Assembly: GCA_028829895.1 (NCBI GenBank)
Contig: CM054180.1
Location: 118,711,973 to 118,775,972, forward strand
Length of the DNA: 64,000 nucleotides
Source: Sinotaia quadrata
Taxonomy: Eukaryota; Mollusca; Gastropoda; Architaenioglossa; Viviparidae
Reading direction: 5' to 3'
The translations under genes and the position numbers were made by a program. Every line of letters begins with the position of its first letter. The first letter of the stretch is position 1. A model generated the notes under the pieces. The model had not been told where the DNA came from, searched no databases, and worked only from the letters and a program-made list of their open reading frames with translations. This document shows positions 11,946 to 25,001 of this stretch, piece after piece.

Positions 11946-12849
11946 GTAATTATGTAATCTACATTTGTTATTTAGTTAGGTATTTCCAGTAACTCTATCT
12001 CTGTGTCTGGTAATTATTAATTGCAAATCAAGTCAGTAACTTGTGTATGTAAATTTTGCTAGAGTAAACAAAGTCTTTCATTAAATCAAAACGTTTTATA
12101 CCCTAATATGCACAAGATCTGAGTGAAAAATAAATAAATATACAGATGATTTGCCCTTTTATCTTCATAGTTTGAAGTTGAAAAATATATAAATAAATAT
12201 AATGATTTTGTTATGTAACTAAACGACTTTAAAAAAAATAAATATACGGTAATACCCATCTTTCTTATTGTTTAGAACTGGACATTGTATTAAGGAAATG
12301 AAATACATTTCTTATACAAGTCTTTACTGATTACATTTTGTTTATTTATTCTATATGTCTTAATGGGTTATAGATATTACTAAATACAACTTGTTTAGAT
12401 TTACGAGTGATGTAGTCAAATGAAGGTTTAGCTAAAATAAATGAAAAGTTGTAACTTTATTATTTATTGCCGAGGCGGCCTACAATGATAATTCCTCAAA
12501 TAAAAAGAAACATTTAGACTTTTGTGATTTTTCCTTTAGTCGTCTTCAACTTTTGCATTAATGGCCTTTATTATGCTTTTCCTTTTATAATTTGTTTATT
12601 AGCGTGCCACTGTTGACACAGTTTATAACGTGAAAGTGTTATATGACAGACTTAACGGAATCAACAATGCTATTGAAATTTTACATGAATTGATAGATAT
12701 TGATGGATTTATTAATTTTAAACTTTGCTCTCATTGGTTTAGAATACAAACAATAATTTAATAGTTCGAATTTTCAATAAAACTGAAAACAAATGTAGGT
12801 ACACTTTTAAAATTTTAATGTCTTGTACATTATTTTGTTTACATTCCAG

Positions 12850-12935
12850 GCATTCCACGGCCTACGTTGGAGAACAGCGATATGACACGAATTCAAAGAT
12901 GTAGTGCGAATAATGGCATGAACGTGACTCTCTCG
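12850..12935 (+). CDS. Gene 1 exon: Ig-like domain 2, N-terminal half
   Basis: Acceptor acattccag, donor tcg|gtaaat. The exon starts by completing a Gly codon and ends in phase 0. It encodes GIPRPTLENSDMTRIQRCS and then NGMNVTLS, the A strand and the start of the B strand of an Ig fold. The B strand continues in the next exon at 17200, so the domain is split by a 4.3-kb intron. One cysteine (RCS) lies before the B strand, and N-V-T is a potential N-glycosylation site. Confidence 0.72.
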
Positions 12936-13019
12936 GTAAATATATTTGAAAACCAATCAGTGACGGTAAAGACAATTAGTTAATGAAAATGATAATTATT
13001 GTTATTTAATCTTTCAAAT

Positions 13020-13420
13020 AATTACAAGTGAGGAGAATCTTAATTTATTTCATTAATGATCCTTCCACAGGCACCACTCGTCTCTCACTTGCTGGATTTG
13101 TGGGTGCTGTAAACGTTTTCTCTCTTCCACAAAAAAAAACATTTATGGTCACATAATCTATCCGTAGGTGGTAAACCAAAGGAGAAGACAAATTCGACTT
13201 TAATCTATATTTAGCAAGCCACCATCCGCCCATTTTCTGCTCCAGCATAAGATTATCAACATGCGTAAGAAGATCAATAAATTTAATGATAAATTTATTA
13301 AATGAACAATCAAATATACATATAACAATTTCAATGAAATAGATTACTTGACGTCAATATTTCAATGAATCCACATTCAGGTAATTTACAACTACTCTCT
13401 CTCTCTCACTCACTCACTCT

Positions 13421-13480
<60 letters not shown>

Positions 13481-14545
13481 AAATAAAATTACAATTCAAC
13501 AGTATAATCAATACAAATCACAGGTTAGTCCTATCGGATTATAGAAATGGAGTTATTAGAGCTAGTTGATTATAGTCTTTTTACATAACCTGGATTAAGC
13601 TCTGCTTCAACAGTCTTTCACTTGCTTCTGCAACAATGCCACAATATCTGAGTCAACACGTGTTTTCCTCTGAAACCAACTTGGGCACTCTCTTTGCTGT
13701 GTCACTTCCCTTTCAGCAGAACACAATTACAGTAATTCTGGTAACTTCAGTGTACAAGAATGTTCCAGATGTACTCAGCATACTTTGCCATGATACATCA
13801 AAAGTGTATAGCGTACTCCTTTATGGTTACACATCACAAAAGAAGTTTCCCACGTCTTCCAGGTCATTCAGGTTTATAACCAGTGAACACGTAAAAGGTA
13901 ACTGGAAACTTGAAAGGCTACTTGCTCACTGCAATATATAATCAAGGAGCAAACCTAAGAAGTTTCCCGTTTATCACAATATAACTCCACTCCATCTCGC
14001 ACTCCATTCTCAACCTACAACTTCCTGCAACAATTTTTATTAGCCCAATACATGTAGACAGCAAAATAGGTACAGCATATCAAAGCAACATCAAGTGTCA
14101 AACATTTATAGAAATAAAAGACAACTCACATTACATCTATACACAAGTATAAAAAAGCAAAATTACATGAAATGTTTCTAAATCCATTCCCTCCTAATCA
14201 GTCAGTTTAACTCACCATCAAGCTAAAGGCTGCCTTTCAAAACTGAACTTTCTTCTTACCACTTCAAATTCAATGTTATTATTAGTCAGTAGAATTTTCC
14301 ACAGCAAGTTTACTCAGCCCATTGGCTGTTCTTGTTCTCGTAATTCATAATCATTGGATAATACAAATTACTCACTCAGTTTACCCTAGGTCAGCAATGT
14401 AAAATATTCTTACCTCAAAATTTACTTCAACTCAGACACTTTCAAAAGTAACTCCATAAGAAGTGCCCAAGGTAGGTTTACTGTGACAACTTAAAAATTT
14501 ATATAACAATTTAAATTTTAAAAAAGGGAGGGGCACTATTACTCT
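13020..14545 (+). repeat. Interspersed family R1, near full-length copy
   Basis: Starts with the caccactcgtctctcac segment and the catccgcccat segment. A (CT)n/(TA)n microsatellite follows at 13396-13477, then the gcatactttgccatgatacatc segment and the ataatcattggataat segment, down to a gaggggcactatt end. Fills most of the intron splitting Ig domain 2, with the next copy. Confidence 0.68.
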
Positions 14546-15689
14546 TACACAATCTACAAGCATTTCCTGATTGTATTAATATTTGTACATTGCAACACAG
14601 TACAAATACATTATTTTTCTGTCTCACAGGACATGTATGTCTATTGCAACATTTTAAAATGTTTCACATGACTAATAAATCTCTACTGCACCTTCTTTTC
14701 TGTTTCATATGACACCGATTTCTACTAAAGCTTTTTATTTATCTGTCTCGCATAATAATAATCTCGACATCAATTTCTTTTTCTGTCTCAAATTACTGAT
14801 ATATCATGACTGCAATATCTTTATTTATCAGTCTTTATGATTATATTTATCAATTTTCTCTCAATAGCGTGGTTGAGTAAAGTTTATTTTAAACATGGTG
14901 ATACGTGGATGGGTATGGTTTACATATTTAGTACTTTACGTTAAGTGTTCATATGTGAATTACAAATTAACCTCAAATATACTTTACACATAACCAATCT
15001 TCTTCATTTAATTTATTAATAATTTATTAATATTTATTGGAAAGAAGTTTCATAATATAGAAGCCTAGTTAATTGATATGTATTCACAGAATATTAGGAA
15101 ACACTTATAAACACGTGTATTGGGTTAGATGGTATATAATGCATTTTGCTTTAGAAATTAGCGGATGCAAACAACTATGATGAGATAATAATAAAATAAA
15201 ATTTAAAAGAAGAATACTATCAAAATCAGAAAAGCACAAGATTTGGATATATATATATATATAATTATATTATAATTTTTAAAAAATAACTATCATATTC
15301 TGTAGTGGATAGTTTGTTGTTATTTTGAACGAGCTTTTAAACCAGTGTATAGGAAAATTTATCTTATACTATCTTAGACGAGCTTGCTTATCTTACATAT
15401 TCACTGTTGACCGCAGAATAACGAAATTAAAATGTGTTTACTTAAATTTCTATTGCAAACTACCACAAGTGACCCAACCTACACTTAAAATTTCTTCAAA
15501 CAAAATCTATTTACTTTTGTTTGCATATATTATAAGACACCACTCAGCGAAATTTGATACATATGAGACACGGTTACTGTTAAACTATACACTTTAATAA
15601 AATTATACTTTAAAAATAAATTGTGTCGTCTCAGAGCTATCGCACTATGATACTGTGACAACTCTTGGAACCCTTCGCACATTATTCTT

Positions 15690-17065
15690 ATTTATTAATT
15701 AATAACACATAACTAATTACAAGTAATCGAGAATCTTAATTTATAGTTATTTATAATTCTCCCACAACACCTACATGTCTTTCACTTGGCGGATTATAAG
15801 GGTGTCATAAAACTCTACTCTTTACATAATAATACGATAGACGTTCACTGTTGTATAGTGTATTTAACCAGCTCCCATCCACCCGCTATTACTCCAACAC
15901 AACATAATTGCAATAATATATAAAATCAAGTTTATGGTTATGGTTACATCAAAGAAATGAGGGTGCAGTCTCTGAGAGATAATTATAATGTCACTAGAGC
16001 ATGTTCATAATCACGTGGTTTGCAAAATGTCACATTCTTTCTTTTAAGATGGCGGTTCAACGTATCCCTTCTAGGAACATTATACAACTGTTCTAGACTT
16101 TCCGTGTGCTCACAAAGCAGTCCGTGAGGAATGTTCACGATACTTTGTGAATTCTTGAGACCAAACCAAAACTTCAATTTCCACCATATTAGCTCTCAAA
16201 CGGAATTCACAGGAATCAACTTACAGCAACACGTTTACTGATAGTTCAACAACAATGTTGGATACACAGTGCACTCTGAAGTAGAAATAAATTTATTTAA
16301 AATACCAAAAATCATCAAAAGTGTCAAAGGCATCAAAACGCCAAAGGAAATGCTCCACTCTGTAAAAATCAAATTAAGGGCACCACTAAGTTTCATCTCT
16401 AAACTCCTTTCTCTCTTACACACATTCTCAACTTACAAATCCTGCAACAATACTCATTAGCCCGATGCACACACAACATTTGAAATCAAAATTCACAAGT
16501 ATAATGTACAACATAATCAAATTAGTGAACATAGAAATAATGGTTCAATTAGAAACATTCTCAAATTCATATCATAGATCAAAAGGAAAACATGTACGAA
16601 ATATTTCTAAATCCATACTTTCTTTATTAGTCAGTTAACGTACCATGAGCTAACGATCACCTTTATGACTGGACTTGAGTTATGTTTAAATAAAAGTGAT
16701 TACAATAAAGGACTTTCATTAACAAAATAACTCACGTTGCATCCCCATTGGATGAATTGTTATGAATAAGTCTGAGACTATTAGTCATAAAACTTATCCA
16801 CTTGGAGCTGGTTTGGATTGCATCAGCAAGATCTAACATTCTATAGTACTATACGTAAGTTGTTTATTTTAACTCTGCTACTTACAAAAATATCATCATG
16901 AGAGGTACCAGGAGGTCATGTCACGCTGACATTTAACAAATAATACAATTAAATTTAGAAATGGGGATAGGCAAATTTACTTCACCACATTATGTCACGT
17001 TGATATTTAACAAATTATATAACAATTAAGGCTAGAAAAGGACAGTCAAATTTACTCTGCCACAG
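15690..17065 (+). repeat. Interspersed family R1, third copy in the same region
   Basis: Same segment order as 13020-14545: taattctcccacaacacc, cccatccacccgctattactcc, cattggatgaattg, cttggagctggtttggattg and a final aaatttactctgccaca. It abuts the (TG)n tract at 17066. Divergent from the other copies. Confidence 0.65.
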
Positions 17066-17066
17066 T

Positions 17067-17142
<76 letters not shown>
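17066..17142. repeat. (TG)n microsatellite
   Basis: A nearly pure TG run 57 bases upstream of the Ig 2 exon at 17200. Confidence 0.95.
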
Positions 17143-17144
<2 letters not shown>

Positions 17145-17199
17145 TGTTAAATGATTTTGCAATACTTGGACACAACTTAAGGAGCGAAATATGTTTCAG

Positions 17200-17455
17200 G
17201 TGATGGCACACCCGGCACCAAACATTACAGGTATTTGGGTTTACGATACGTCTGGTACGTCTGGTGAAATCAGACTTCTCATTTCAAACTTCGTTATACA
17301 TACCTTTCGGAATGCAACGCATCCCTTGATCACCAAATTTATTTTAGAGATACATAGTCTATCACGTGACTTTTGTGGTAGAATTTACTACGTCAATGTG
17401 ACAAACCGGAAAGGCACAACTACATTGAATTTCACACTTGTGAAAGATTTCGAAG
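17200..17455 (+). CDS. Gene 1 exon: Ig-like domain 2, C-terminal half
   Basis: Acceptor atgtttcag, donor gaa g|gtttgt (a weaker donor). Read with the previous exon it gives VTLSVMAHPAPNITGIWVY, which fits the C2/I-set pattern VTLxCxAxxxPxPxIxW with Val in place of Cys. The F/G region FCGRIYYVNVTNRKG fits YxCxVxN with Val again in place of Cys. Both canonical cysteines are therefore lost, while RCS (previous exon) and FCG could form another bond. Three N-glycosylation sequons are visible (NIT, NAT, NVT). It ends in phase 1 before the membrane exon. Confidence 0.76.
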
Positions 17456-18748
17456 GTTTGTTGGGTGCTTTTTGTAGTTTGTTGAACAAGCTTTAAAATA
17501 TATTTAAAAGAGAAGTTAATAATACATATTTCGTTATTTTTTATCATATGAATTTAAATATTCATAGCGGTAGTGTATTTCTTTCTTGCTCTTTAGTATT
17601 TTTATAACTAACATGTGTGTAAAGTAGAAAAAGCGCTCTGCAAGTTAAGAGCAACACTATTGTACAGTTTAATTATCCCTAAGTGTTTAAGAAATAATTT
17701 ACTTTATTGACTTTTTTCTAAAAGAATTAGCCAAGTGTCACTCAGGTCTCAAATAATCGATGCCTTTCAAACTATGGGTCCACATCTCGTCCTAGGCAGA
17801 CTAGCTAAGAATCAGGCGAGCATGTCTGACTGACAGTGAATGAGCGATACTGATTGACAGTAGAGATTCTACTGAAGCATACGTCATGACTGACCAATGA
17901 CGAATTACCTGACAACTGAAACTGATCAGTTTAAAATACGAATGTGAGGGGATGAAAGTCAGGGCCTGGGATAAGTAATTTCTAACATCATTCTGCAATT
18001 TTTCGTCCAAGTAGACAGATGCATAACTCTCCATCCAGATGCACAGGTAGGTGAGCGGTCATACTGTGAGTAATCAGAGATATTAGAAATTTTGGATTTT
18101 GTAATTCTCTATAACTCTTTGTCAACTAGAAGTAAATGTGTTTCGGTCATATAAGTTGTAAATATGCATGTACATTTGTATATGATATTGTGTATCTACT
18201 AAAAAGCATTTACATGTTATGATTTAATGGAGTAGGGAGTGCTACATGAATTGCTATAAATATATACGTTGTACTTGTGCATAGTCAGAGATATGTTTCA
18301 TAGCATGATTTAACTCAGGAAATATATATTCTGTAGACTTTACGTGTAGTGACTTGGAGATGTTGTTGTATAATTTAATCTTACAACGAGCACTACACTT
18401 GTTTAATTAAATCTATCTATTTTTGAGGTGATGTATTTGCAATGTTGTAAAAGGATTATATAGTGTAATAGAAATATGTAAAAATGTACCATGCTAACTT
18501 TACTGTATCCTTTTTGGTGCCTATATTTTACAATTTTATGAAACAGTTTGCAGGATGATTTAATTGGTAAGAGAGTGCTACAGATGCTAAATGTTATAAC
18601 TCAGCTGAAGCTGAAGGAGCTGATGTAAAAAGTAAAAAGTCATGTATATAACGAAAGACTTGAGAGAATCTGATTAGCGTGTTTAAGGAAAGTTAGGATA
18701 CATTGAGATAAGTAAGATTTTCATAAAACAGGCAATGTTTTGTTGCAG
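17456..18748. other. Gene 1 intron; nothing recognised
   Basis: No exon, repeat or RNA signal seen. The minus-strand ORF at 17801-18034 has no recognised domain. Confidence 0.5.
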
Positions 18749-18829
18749 GGATTGACTGGAAGTACCTTTTGCTTCTAACTGCTATTGCTGTTGCAATATC
18801 CTACGTTCAGCTCATTCCGAGACGAATTG
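18749..18829 (+). CDS. Gene 1 exon: hydrophobic/transmembrane segment A
   Basis: An 81-base phase 1-1 exon (tgttgcag|gg ... att g|gtaact) encoding 27 residues. It has one hydrophobic stretch (YLLLLTAIAVAISYVQLI) followed by PRRIG, the order of a membrane span with a basic stop-transfer. Because 17455, 18829 and 21816 are all phase 1, this exon may be included or skipped without breaking the frame. It may be an alternative membrane anchor to 21816-21968. Whether both are used together cannot be read from DNA. Confidence 0.6.
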
Positions 18830-19327
18830 GTAACTCCAGAGATCTGTGGTTCAAGCTGCATAACTTTGACCACACCAAACTCTATATGTGTTAACTCAGA
18901 TTCAGTTATATTTGGAAGGAGATTACTAGTGCTAAGAGTGGGGGTAAATCTGTAAAAAAAAATAAGAAATCAGACATCACAGAAATCTATGGATGAAACA
19001 GAGCGTATTCTGGAGATTCAATATTGGAGTAAACCACTCAGGTAAAAATGTGCTAGAAAATTGCTGATGCAATTCAAACCAGTAGCACTTGATGATTAGG
19101 TTTTCTGACTAGTAGTCTCACACGTGTTCATAACAAGTTCAACCAATGTGGATGGACCGAAAATTCTTTGACTCAAGGACTTCATTAAAGAAAGTCTATA
19201 TTCACATCACTTTGATTTAAACATAACTCGAATCTAGTCATAAAGGTGATCGATCATTAGCTAATAAGAAGAGCTTGTTTTTTTACCTGCTTCAGACAAC
19301 AGTTATTACCCTTCTCCACTAAATCAC

Positions 19328-19626
19328 GTTGGTGTGTGTATGCATTGTTGTCAAACATTGGTGTGTGTATCCACATTCCTGTCAAACGTTGGTGTGTGTA
19401 TGCATTGTTGTCAAACGTTGGTGTGTGTACCCACACTCCTGTCAAACATTGGTGTGTGTATGCATTGTTGTCAAACGTTGGTGTGTGTATGTATTGCTGT
19501 CAAACGTTGGTGTGTGTAACCACATTGCTGTCAAACGTTGGTGTGTGTATCAACATTGCTGTCAAACATTGAAGTGTGTTTGTATTGTTGTCAAATCTTG
19601 GTGTGTGTATGCATTGTTGTCAAACT
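19328..19626. repeat. 29-31-bp minisatellite, about 10 units
   Basis: The unit is gttggtgtgtgtatgcattg plus ttgtcaaac with variants (ccacattcctgtcaaac). ORFs in three frames are by-products. Lies between membrane exons A and B. Confidence 0.93.
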
Positions 19627-20069
19627 TATCAGTAATGTGTTGTTTGCTGTAAGTTGTTTCCTATGAATTCCAATCGAGAGCCAATACCACAGATACGTAT
19701 GGCTTGCGTTTGGTATCGGCAATTTACAGAAGTTTCTTGAACATCCCTCATTGTGTGCTGAGCTGCATACACGAAAATTCGGGAACACATCTGTTGTGCC
19801 TGATAGCGCATGTGAAATTCTGAACGACTCTGCAGGGTGTGTTTTGTGAGTTCATCAAAGATTCTGGAACAGTTGTGTAATGTGAATAGAAGGGGTATGT
19901 TGGACCATCACATAAATTAAAAAGACAGTGAATATATCGAACTTTGTTGTGAAGTGATGTAAATGTCAACGCTCTTTTGGTTATATTCATATATTGTATT
20001 TTTGATTGTTGATTTAAAAAAAATAGTGTTAACATTATTGACCTTCATACATATATTGATGACCATATG

Positions 20070-20310
20070 TTGGAGATAGAGAGGTTGTATGGGGGCTCGC
20101 TAAATATAGATTAAAAGACGGATTTATGTATTCCTTTGGTAAGTTTTCTAGCTATAGAAATTTCGTGTGACAGTAAATGTTTGTCTTTATTGTTGTGGAA
20201 AAAAGAAAACATTTACAGTGCCAGCATATCTGCCAATAAAGAGAGAGATGAGTGGTGTCTTCTGGAGAATTAATAATAACATAAATAAGATTGTCAAAAT
20301 TTGTAATTAG
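20070..20310 (-). repeat. Interspersed family R1, minus-strand left-end fragment
   Basis: The reverse complement of 11360-11600: gagagatgagtggtgtcttctggagaatt and gggggctcgctaaatatag are the inverted forms of the R1 left segments. It immediately precedes the (CTA)n tract. Confidence 0.7.
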
Positions 20311-20335
20311 CTATGGATGATTGAATACTACTAAC

Positions 20336-20607
20336 TCTACTTCTACTACTACTACTACTATTACTTCTACTACTACTACTACCACTACTACTACTACTAC
20401 TACTACCACTACTATTCTACTACTACTAATACTACTACTATTACTACTACTACCGCTACTACTTCTACTACTACTACTACTATTACTACTACTTCTATAC
20501 TACCACTACTATTTCTTCTACTACTACTACTACTACTACTATTACTACTACTACCGCTACTACTTCTACTACTACTACTACTACTTCTACTACTACCACT
20601 ACTATTT

Positions 20608-20656
<49 letters not shown>

Positions 20657-20806
20657 CACTACTATTTCTACTTCTACTATTACTACTACTTCTTCTACTA
20701 CTACTATTACTACTACTACTACTACTACTATTACTACTACTACTACTACTACTACCACTACTACTTCTACTACTACTACTACTACTGCTACTGCTACTAC
20801 TACTAA
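20336..20806. repeat. (CTA)n trinucleotide tract, about 470 bp
   Basis: Long interrupted CTA/CTT/CCA-type run with ctattact and ctaccgct variants. Tyr, Ser and Val homopolymer ORFs on both strands are artefacts. Confidence 0.97.
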
Positions 20807-20995
20807 CCAATAACTAGAGTGGCGTTGTGTCACACTGAAATATATATTTATAATACAAAGGCTAGCATCGGTTAGAGGCAGTTGTGGAAAGACCGTGTCA
20901 TCGTTGATCCAAACCACAGGAAGTGTAAAATGTTATTGTGGGAGATAATGTAAATCCCTCAAATTTCAAAGGGAACTTCTTAGCAGAGACAATTC

Positions 20996-21137
<142 letters not shown>

Positions 21138-21815
21138 GCGAATGCCTTAATTATGTTAATGAATTATTTTAATCAATTGCTAATAGGTCTTAATAAAATA
21201 ATGCATGGCCATAGTTGATTCGCGATATACAAGGTCACAAAACTTAAAATATCTTATAATAATGAATATTTCCTACGGTTTACTAGGGTAAAATAAATGG
21301 TCCTTGTGTCTCAAATAAAGTGCATTTTTATGAATGTGACCAAACGAATTTCTTTATTTAGTCGAAATATGAAATGTGGCCTTTGTCACACTGGAAAGTG
21401 CACTTTAGGAGCAACTAGTGTTACTGAGAATCTTCCCTTAGACTGCTTAGAGTAATGGAGAAGAAAACACGAACTAAAGAGTATGACAAAATAAAAATCA
21501 TTTTGATTCATTTTACTTAAAAGAATCAGCATAACTATTTATTATTAACTTTTACTATTAAAAGAAACAAGGATTGATACAAATTATTATTACTAAATTA
21601 GATGGTTACAAGTTTTCTTTTATCCTTTAATTAAAAGAACATTATAGTGATTTATTCAATGGAGATTGGGGGGTGGAACTTGTAGCGGCTGTGGAGATTC
21701 AAGGTATCTAGTTCCCAGCTGTTGTATAATTTCAATAACTATGTTCAATTTTTAAAAAGTAATAATATATTATTAATCTGAAGTACCTTTGATATATGTT
21801 TTATTGTTTTGGCAG

Positions 21816-21968
21816 ATGTGTTCAATTCTAAACCAACAAAATATTTGTTCTTCTTGCTTACAGTGATTATCATGCAGCGTGTGGATATTCTCTTGACTAG
21901 CGCGGTTGTTGCAGGTTGTCTGGCATTTACAACTGTCTCTTTCATCATTTTCATTTGTTACAGAAGAG
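21816..21968 (+). CDS. Gene 1 exon: transmembrane segment B
   Basis: A 153-base phase 1-1 exon (tttggcag|at ... aga g|gtaatg). It encodes a short hydrophobic stretch (KYLFFLLTVIIM), a charged break (QRVD) and a strong single-pass span (ILLTSAVVAGCLAFTTVSFI) ending in FICYRRG, a classic stop-transfer. An in-frame internal acceptor (gttgttgcag, ending 21914) would start the exon at 21915 in the same phase, dropping the first hydrophobic part. It leads directly into the tyrosine tail. Confidence 0.72.
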
Positions 21969-24271
21969 GTAATGATTTCAAAAGACACAGTCAGTCGTAT
22001 GAACGAATGCGGGTTTTCCCAATGTAGAACGCTACAAGTGTGCCTTGTTCAGATATCTAAACTCTGGACAGTTCACATCAAGTAGTTCGAATTTGACCCA
22101 TTGTCAGAAAGTACGATTATCTGGAATTCTTTGTTACATTTGGGGTGTTTATTCTACCCTGTTGTAACATTAATTACTCAAGTTATTAATTAAATATTCT
22201 GGTTTTAACAGTACGAACAGCCACACGGCCTAACATATTCTCCCAACCCCCATATTAAATCTTGCTTAAATCCGGGACAATTACAATTCAATACAGAGAC
22301 TAGTTACTTGGCATTGCCTTTCAGGATCAGTAGCATCACGTCTCCCTCTTAACTAATTTACAATCATCCATACAATATATGGCTCCCCCCAACCCCACCC
22401 AGGCAATCCCAATTAGATGTCGTTCAAAACAATGAATTAAGGTAAGGGATAAAAATAACAACAAATTTAATGAGAAGAAAAATTTTAAAATATTTTTAGG
22501 TTTGAATGAACACGAAATGATTATGTTAGTGTTCCGCCCTCGTCCGCATTAGTTCATGAACGAAATTGTGAAGAATGTGAATTTGTTTTTGGTTTCGAGA
22601 TTACTTCTCAAATTTAATTAGCTTAACGGATGATGAACGCTGGTTTTGCGTGTGCCAAAGGAATCTAGTTTTCACATGATTATCTATCTACGAATCAATT
22701 GGCTGCTGGTTGACTTGCGAACTGCTCATCGACAGATTGGATTTCCTAATCAAGATCGAAGTCCAAGGCCAAAGACAAGAACCCATAAATAACGGAATTT
22801 ATATGCCCTTATATGGTTGTAGAATGTCCGGTTGACTGTATCCCCTTCCTCGTACTAGCTATACCTCCATCCTTCTGCACCTCACTTGCCAAGTCTAACA
22901 GTGAGTAATTTTATCATCTCGCTTGCCATCTTAACGTCTGACATCATAGTGAAATTAATGTTAATAGTTTCCATTCACACCTTTTCAACTATTGTCAGTC
23001 CATTGCATGCTTTTTCTGCGTTTTTAGTTGTGCAGCTAACAACCGAAACCTGTATTGTCTTAACTAAGCCCCATTGGCTGTGAGAGTAATATCTTAGCTA
23101 TGATATAATTGGTTGGAAGACTGATGAATGTCTCTGCTGTTGGTGCCATTGGCTTGGAGAGTAATGGGTATGTCAGCTGCTACTCGCTTTTGTACCCAGT
23201 CTGTCGATGCAGATCACCCAGTCTTTCAAATCCTTACTTAATCGCTTTCGGTATTTAACAAGCATCCGGTTTCTATCTGATGGAAGTTATTTACGTTAGA
23301 GATAGAGCTTTAGAAAATAAATATTAATTAATTAAAAATTAATTAAGAATTAAGAATTAATACAAATAATAATTAATAAATATACTGATTAATAAAAATA
23401 GTAAACAATAACATAACAATAAATAAAATAATAATTTAAAAAATAATAAATATAATAATTAATAAAAATAATAAATATAATAATTAATAAAAATAATAAA
23501 TATAATAATTAATAAAAATAACAATTGGTACAAATAATAATCAATAAAAATAATAATTTGGAGTAGTTAATATAGAAAGAAAAGGGTCCCAGCCATACAT
23601 TAAAGATCTAGTCACTCAAACACACAAATCACACACAAGCATAAGCACATTCTAGTATGTGTTACAATACATAGCAAAACTAAGGTGTCTTATTTCAATT
23701 ATGACGTCATTGCTGATGTTGAGGCTAATTATTAGTGTCAGTTTTAGTTTTTATTTTGTTTGTTGATTAAAGTTGTACCACAATGTCCGTAAGGCTGTTT
23801 TGTCTTAAGTTTAAGCAGTTTTTAGCTTGCTGTTCATCGTGTCGTCAGAGATTTTGTCAGTTAGGTAACATCCAATCTCGCAGTATTTATAACTTTGGCT
23901 TGCTCCTAATCCTAATGTTCTAACTTTGGCTTGCTTCTGGCCATAAGGTTCTAACTGTGGCTTGCTCCTAGCCATAAAGTTCTAACTTTGGCTTGCTTCT
24001 AGCCATAAGGTGCTAATTGGATGACGTATGTAACCATGACCGTTGTATTTGTCGTCTGAATATAATTTTTAAAAGTGTTTCTTCATTGTTGAATTTGGCA
24101 GATGGCGTCCTCTTGAATCCAAAGAAATTATTTTTCAGGACGCATGCAACAAACTGCTATGAAGAGTATTTTTCAATTGTAAAATGTTTGTATTGTTACT
24201 GTATTGATTTGTGTATTAGGTATCATTCACACTACTGTTTTACTTTCACATGATGAATATTGTTTTAACAG
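21969..24271. other. Gene 1 intron before the tail exons
   Basis: Contains an AT-rich aataataaat array (about 23320-23560) and a 37-bp repeat (ctttggcttgcttctagcca-type, about 23895-24012, 3-4 units). The stretch from 22130 to 23300 is richer in GC and may be an old element, but no ends were found. Confidence 0.6.
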
Positions 24272-24415
24272 GTTCAAGAATGTATGCTCGTACAAATAAG
24301 AAAAGATCTAAAGGGAGAGAACCATATCTAAATCTAAGAATGATGCAACTTCATGACACTGAGGAGTTAGACGAGGGCTCTAATTGCTATGATGAAATTT
24401 GCGAAATACCGGAAG
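24272..24415 (+). CDS. Gene 1 exon: cytoplasmic tail part 1 (YLNL and YDEI motifs)
   Basis: A phase 1-1 exon (tgttttaacag|gt ... gaa g|gtactg) of 48 codons. It begins with a basic juxtamembrane stretch (RTNKKRSKGR) and carries two YxxL/I motifs: EPYLNL, then NCYDEI after an acidic run (DTEELDEG). The spacing of 17 residues between the motifs is longer than in a canonical ITAM (6-12), and the -2 residues (E, N) do not fit a strict ITIM. Phosphotyrosine or endocytic YxxPhi use is possible. Confidence 0.72.
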
Positions 24416-24784
24416 GTACTGACAGCTATTTTTCAAAAAACATAATTGCCTTTATTTGAGAAATTATTAATCATGGTCTTTTTCTTTAATTCCAACCGTC
24501 CTTCTCCTTATCATTCATTCATTCATTCATTCCGTCCTCTTCTTTTATCCATATTGTTATAATTAGAATTATTATTGCTAATGTAGATTATATCAATACG
24601 TTTCTATACAGGTCAAACACTGTTTCAGTTTTTGCATTTGGAAAACAATTCGATCTTCCTCTATTACTCCTTATCAGACTTTTATTTTCTTCAAAATCAT
24701 CTTTAATTCTTGTTAAAATTGAAACAAACGTGCACACGAAAATAAAACACTGCATTTGTTTGATTACACACATACGTACAGAAA

Positions 24785-24829
<45 letters not shown>

Positions 24830-25001
24830 TATTCATACACTAATCATTATTCACACTTACACACACGCGCACACGCACACACACACATACCTGGAAATTC
24901 GGTTGGGTTGAATTATGATAGTTCTCTAATAGATAATAGATGACCTGAAAAGCGAAGACAGTCAAAGCAAGAAATACATGATCTCAGTGTGTCATCTACA
25001 G
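24416..25001. other. Gene 1 last intron with (CA)n
   Basis: (CA)n at 24786-24826 and a second short CA-rich stretch near 24858-24888. The acceptor at 25001 has only a weak pyrimidine tract. Confidence 0.6.

Noticed and set aside
20321..20917. Three long ORFs of Tyr, Ser or Val runs
   Set aside because: Translation of the (CTA)n tract; no start, splice or codon context.
22130..23300. Further solo LTR
   Set aside because: Somewhat GC-richer but no TG...CA ends with matching target duplication could be found.
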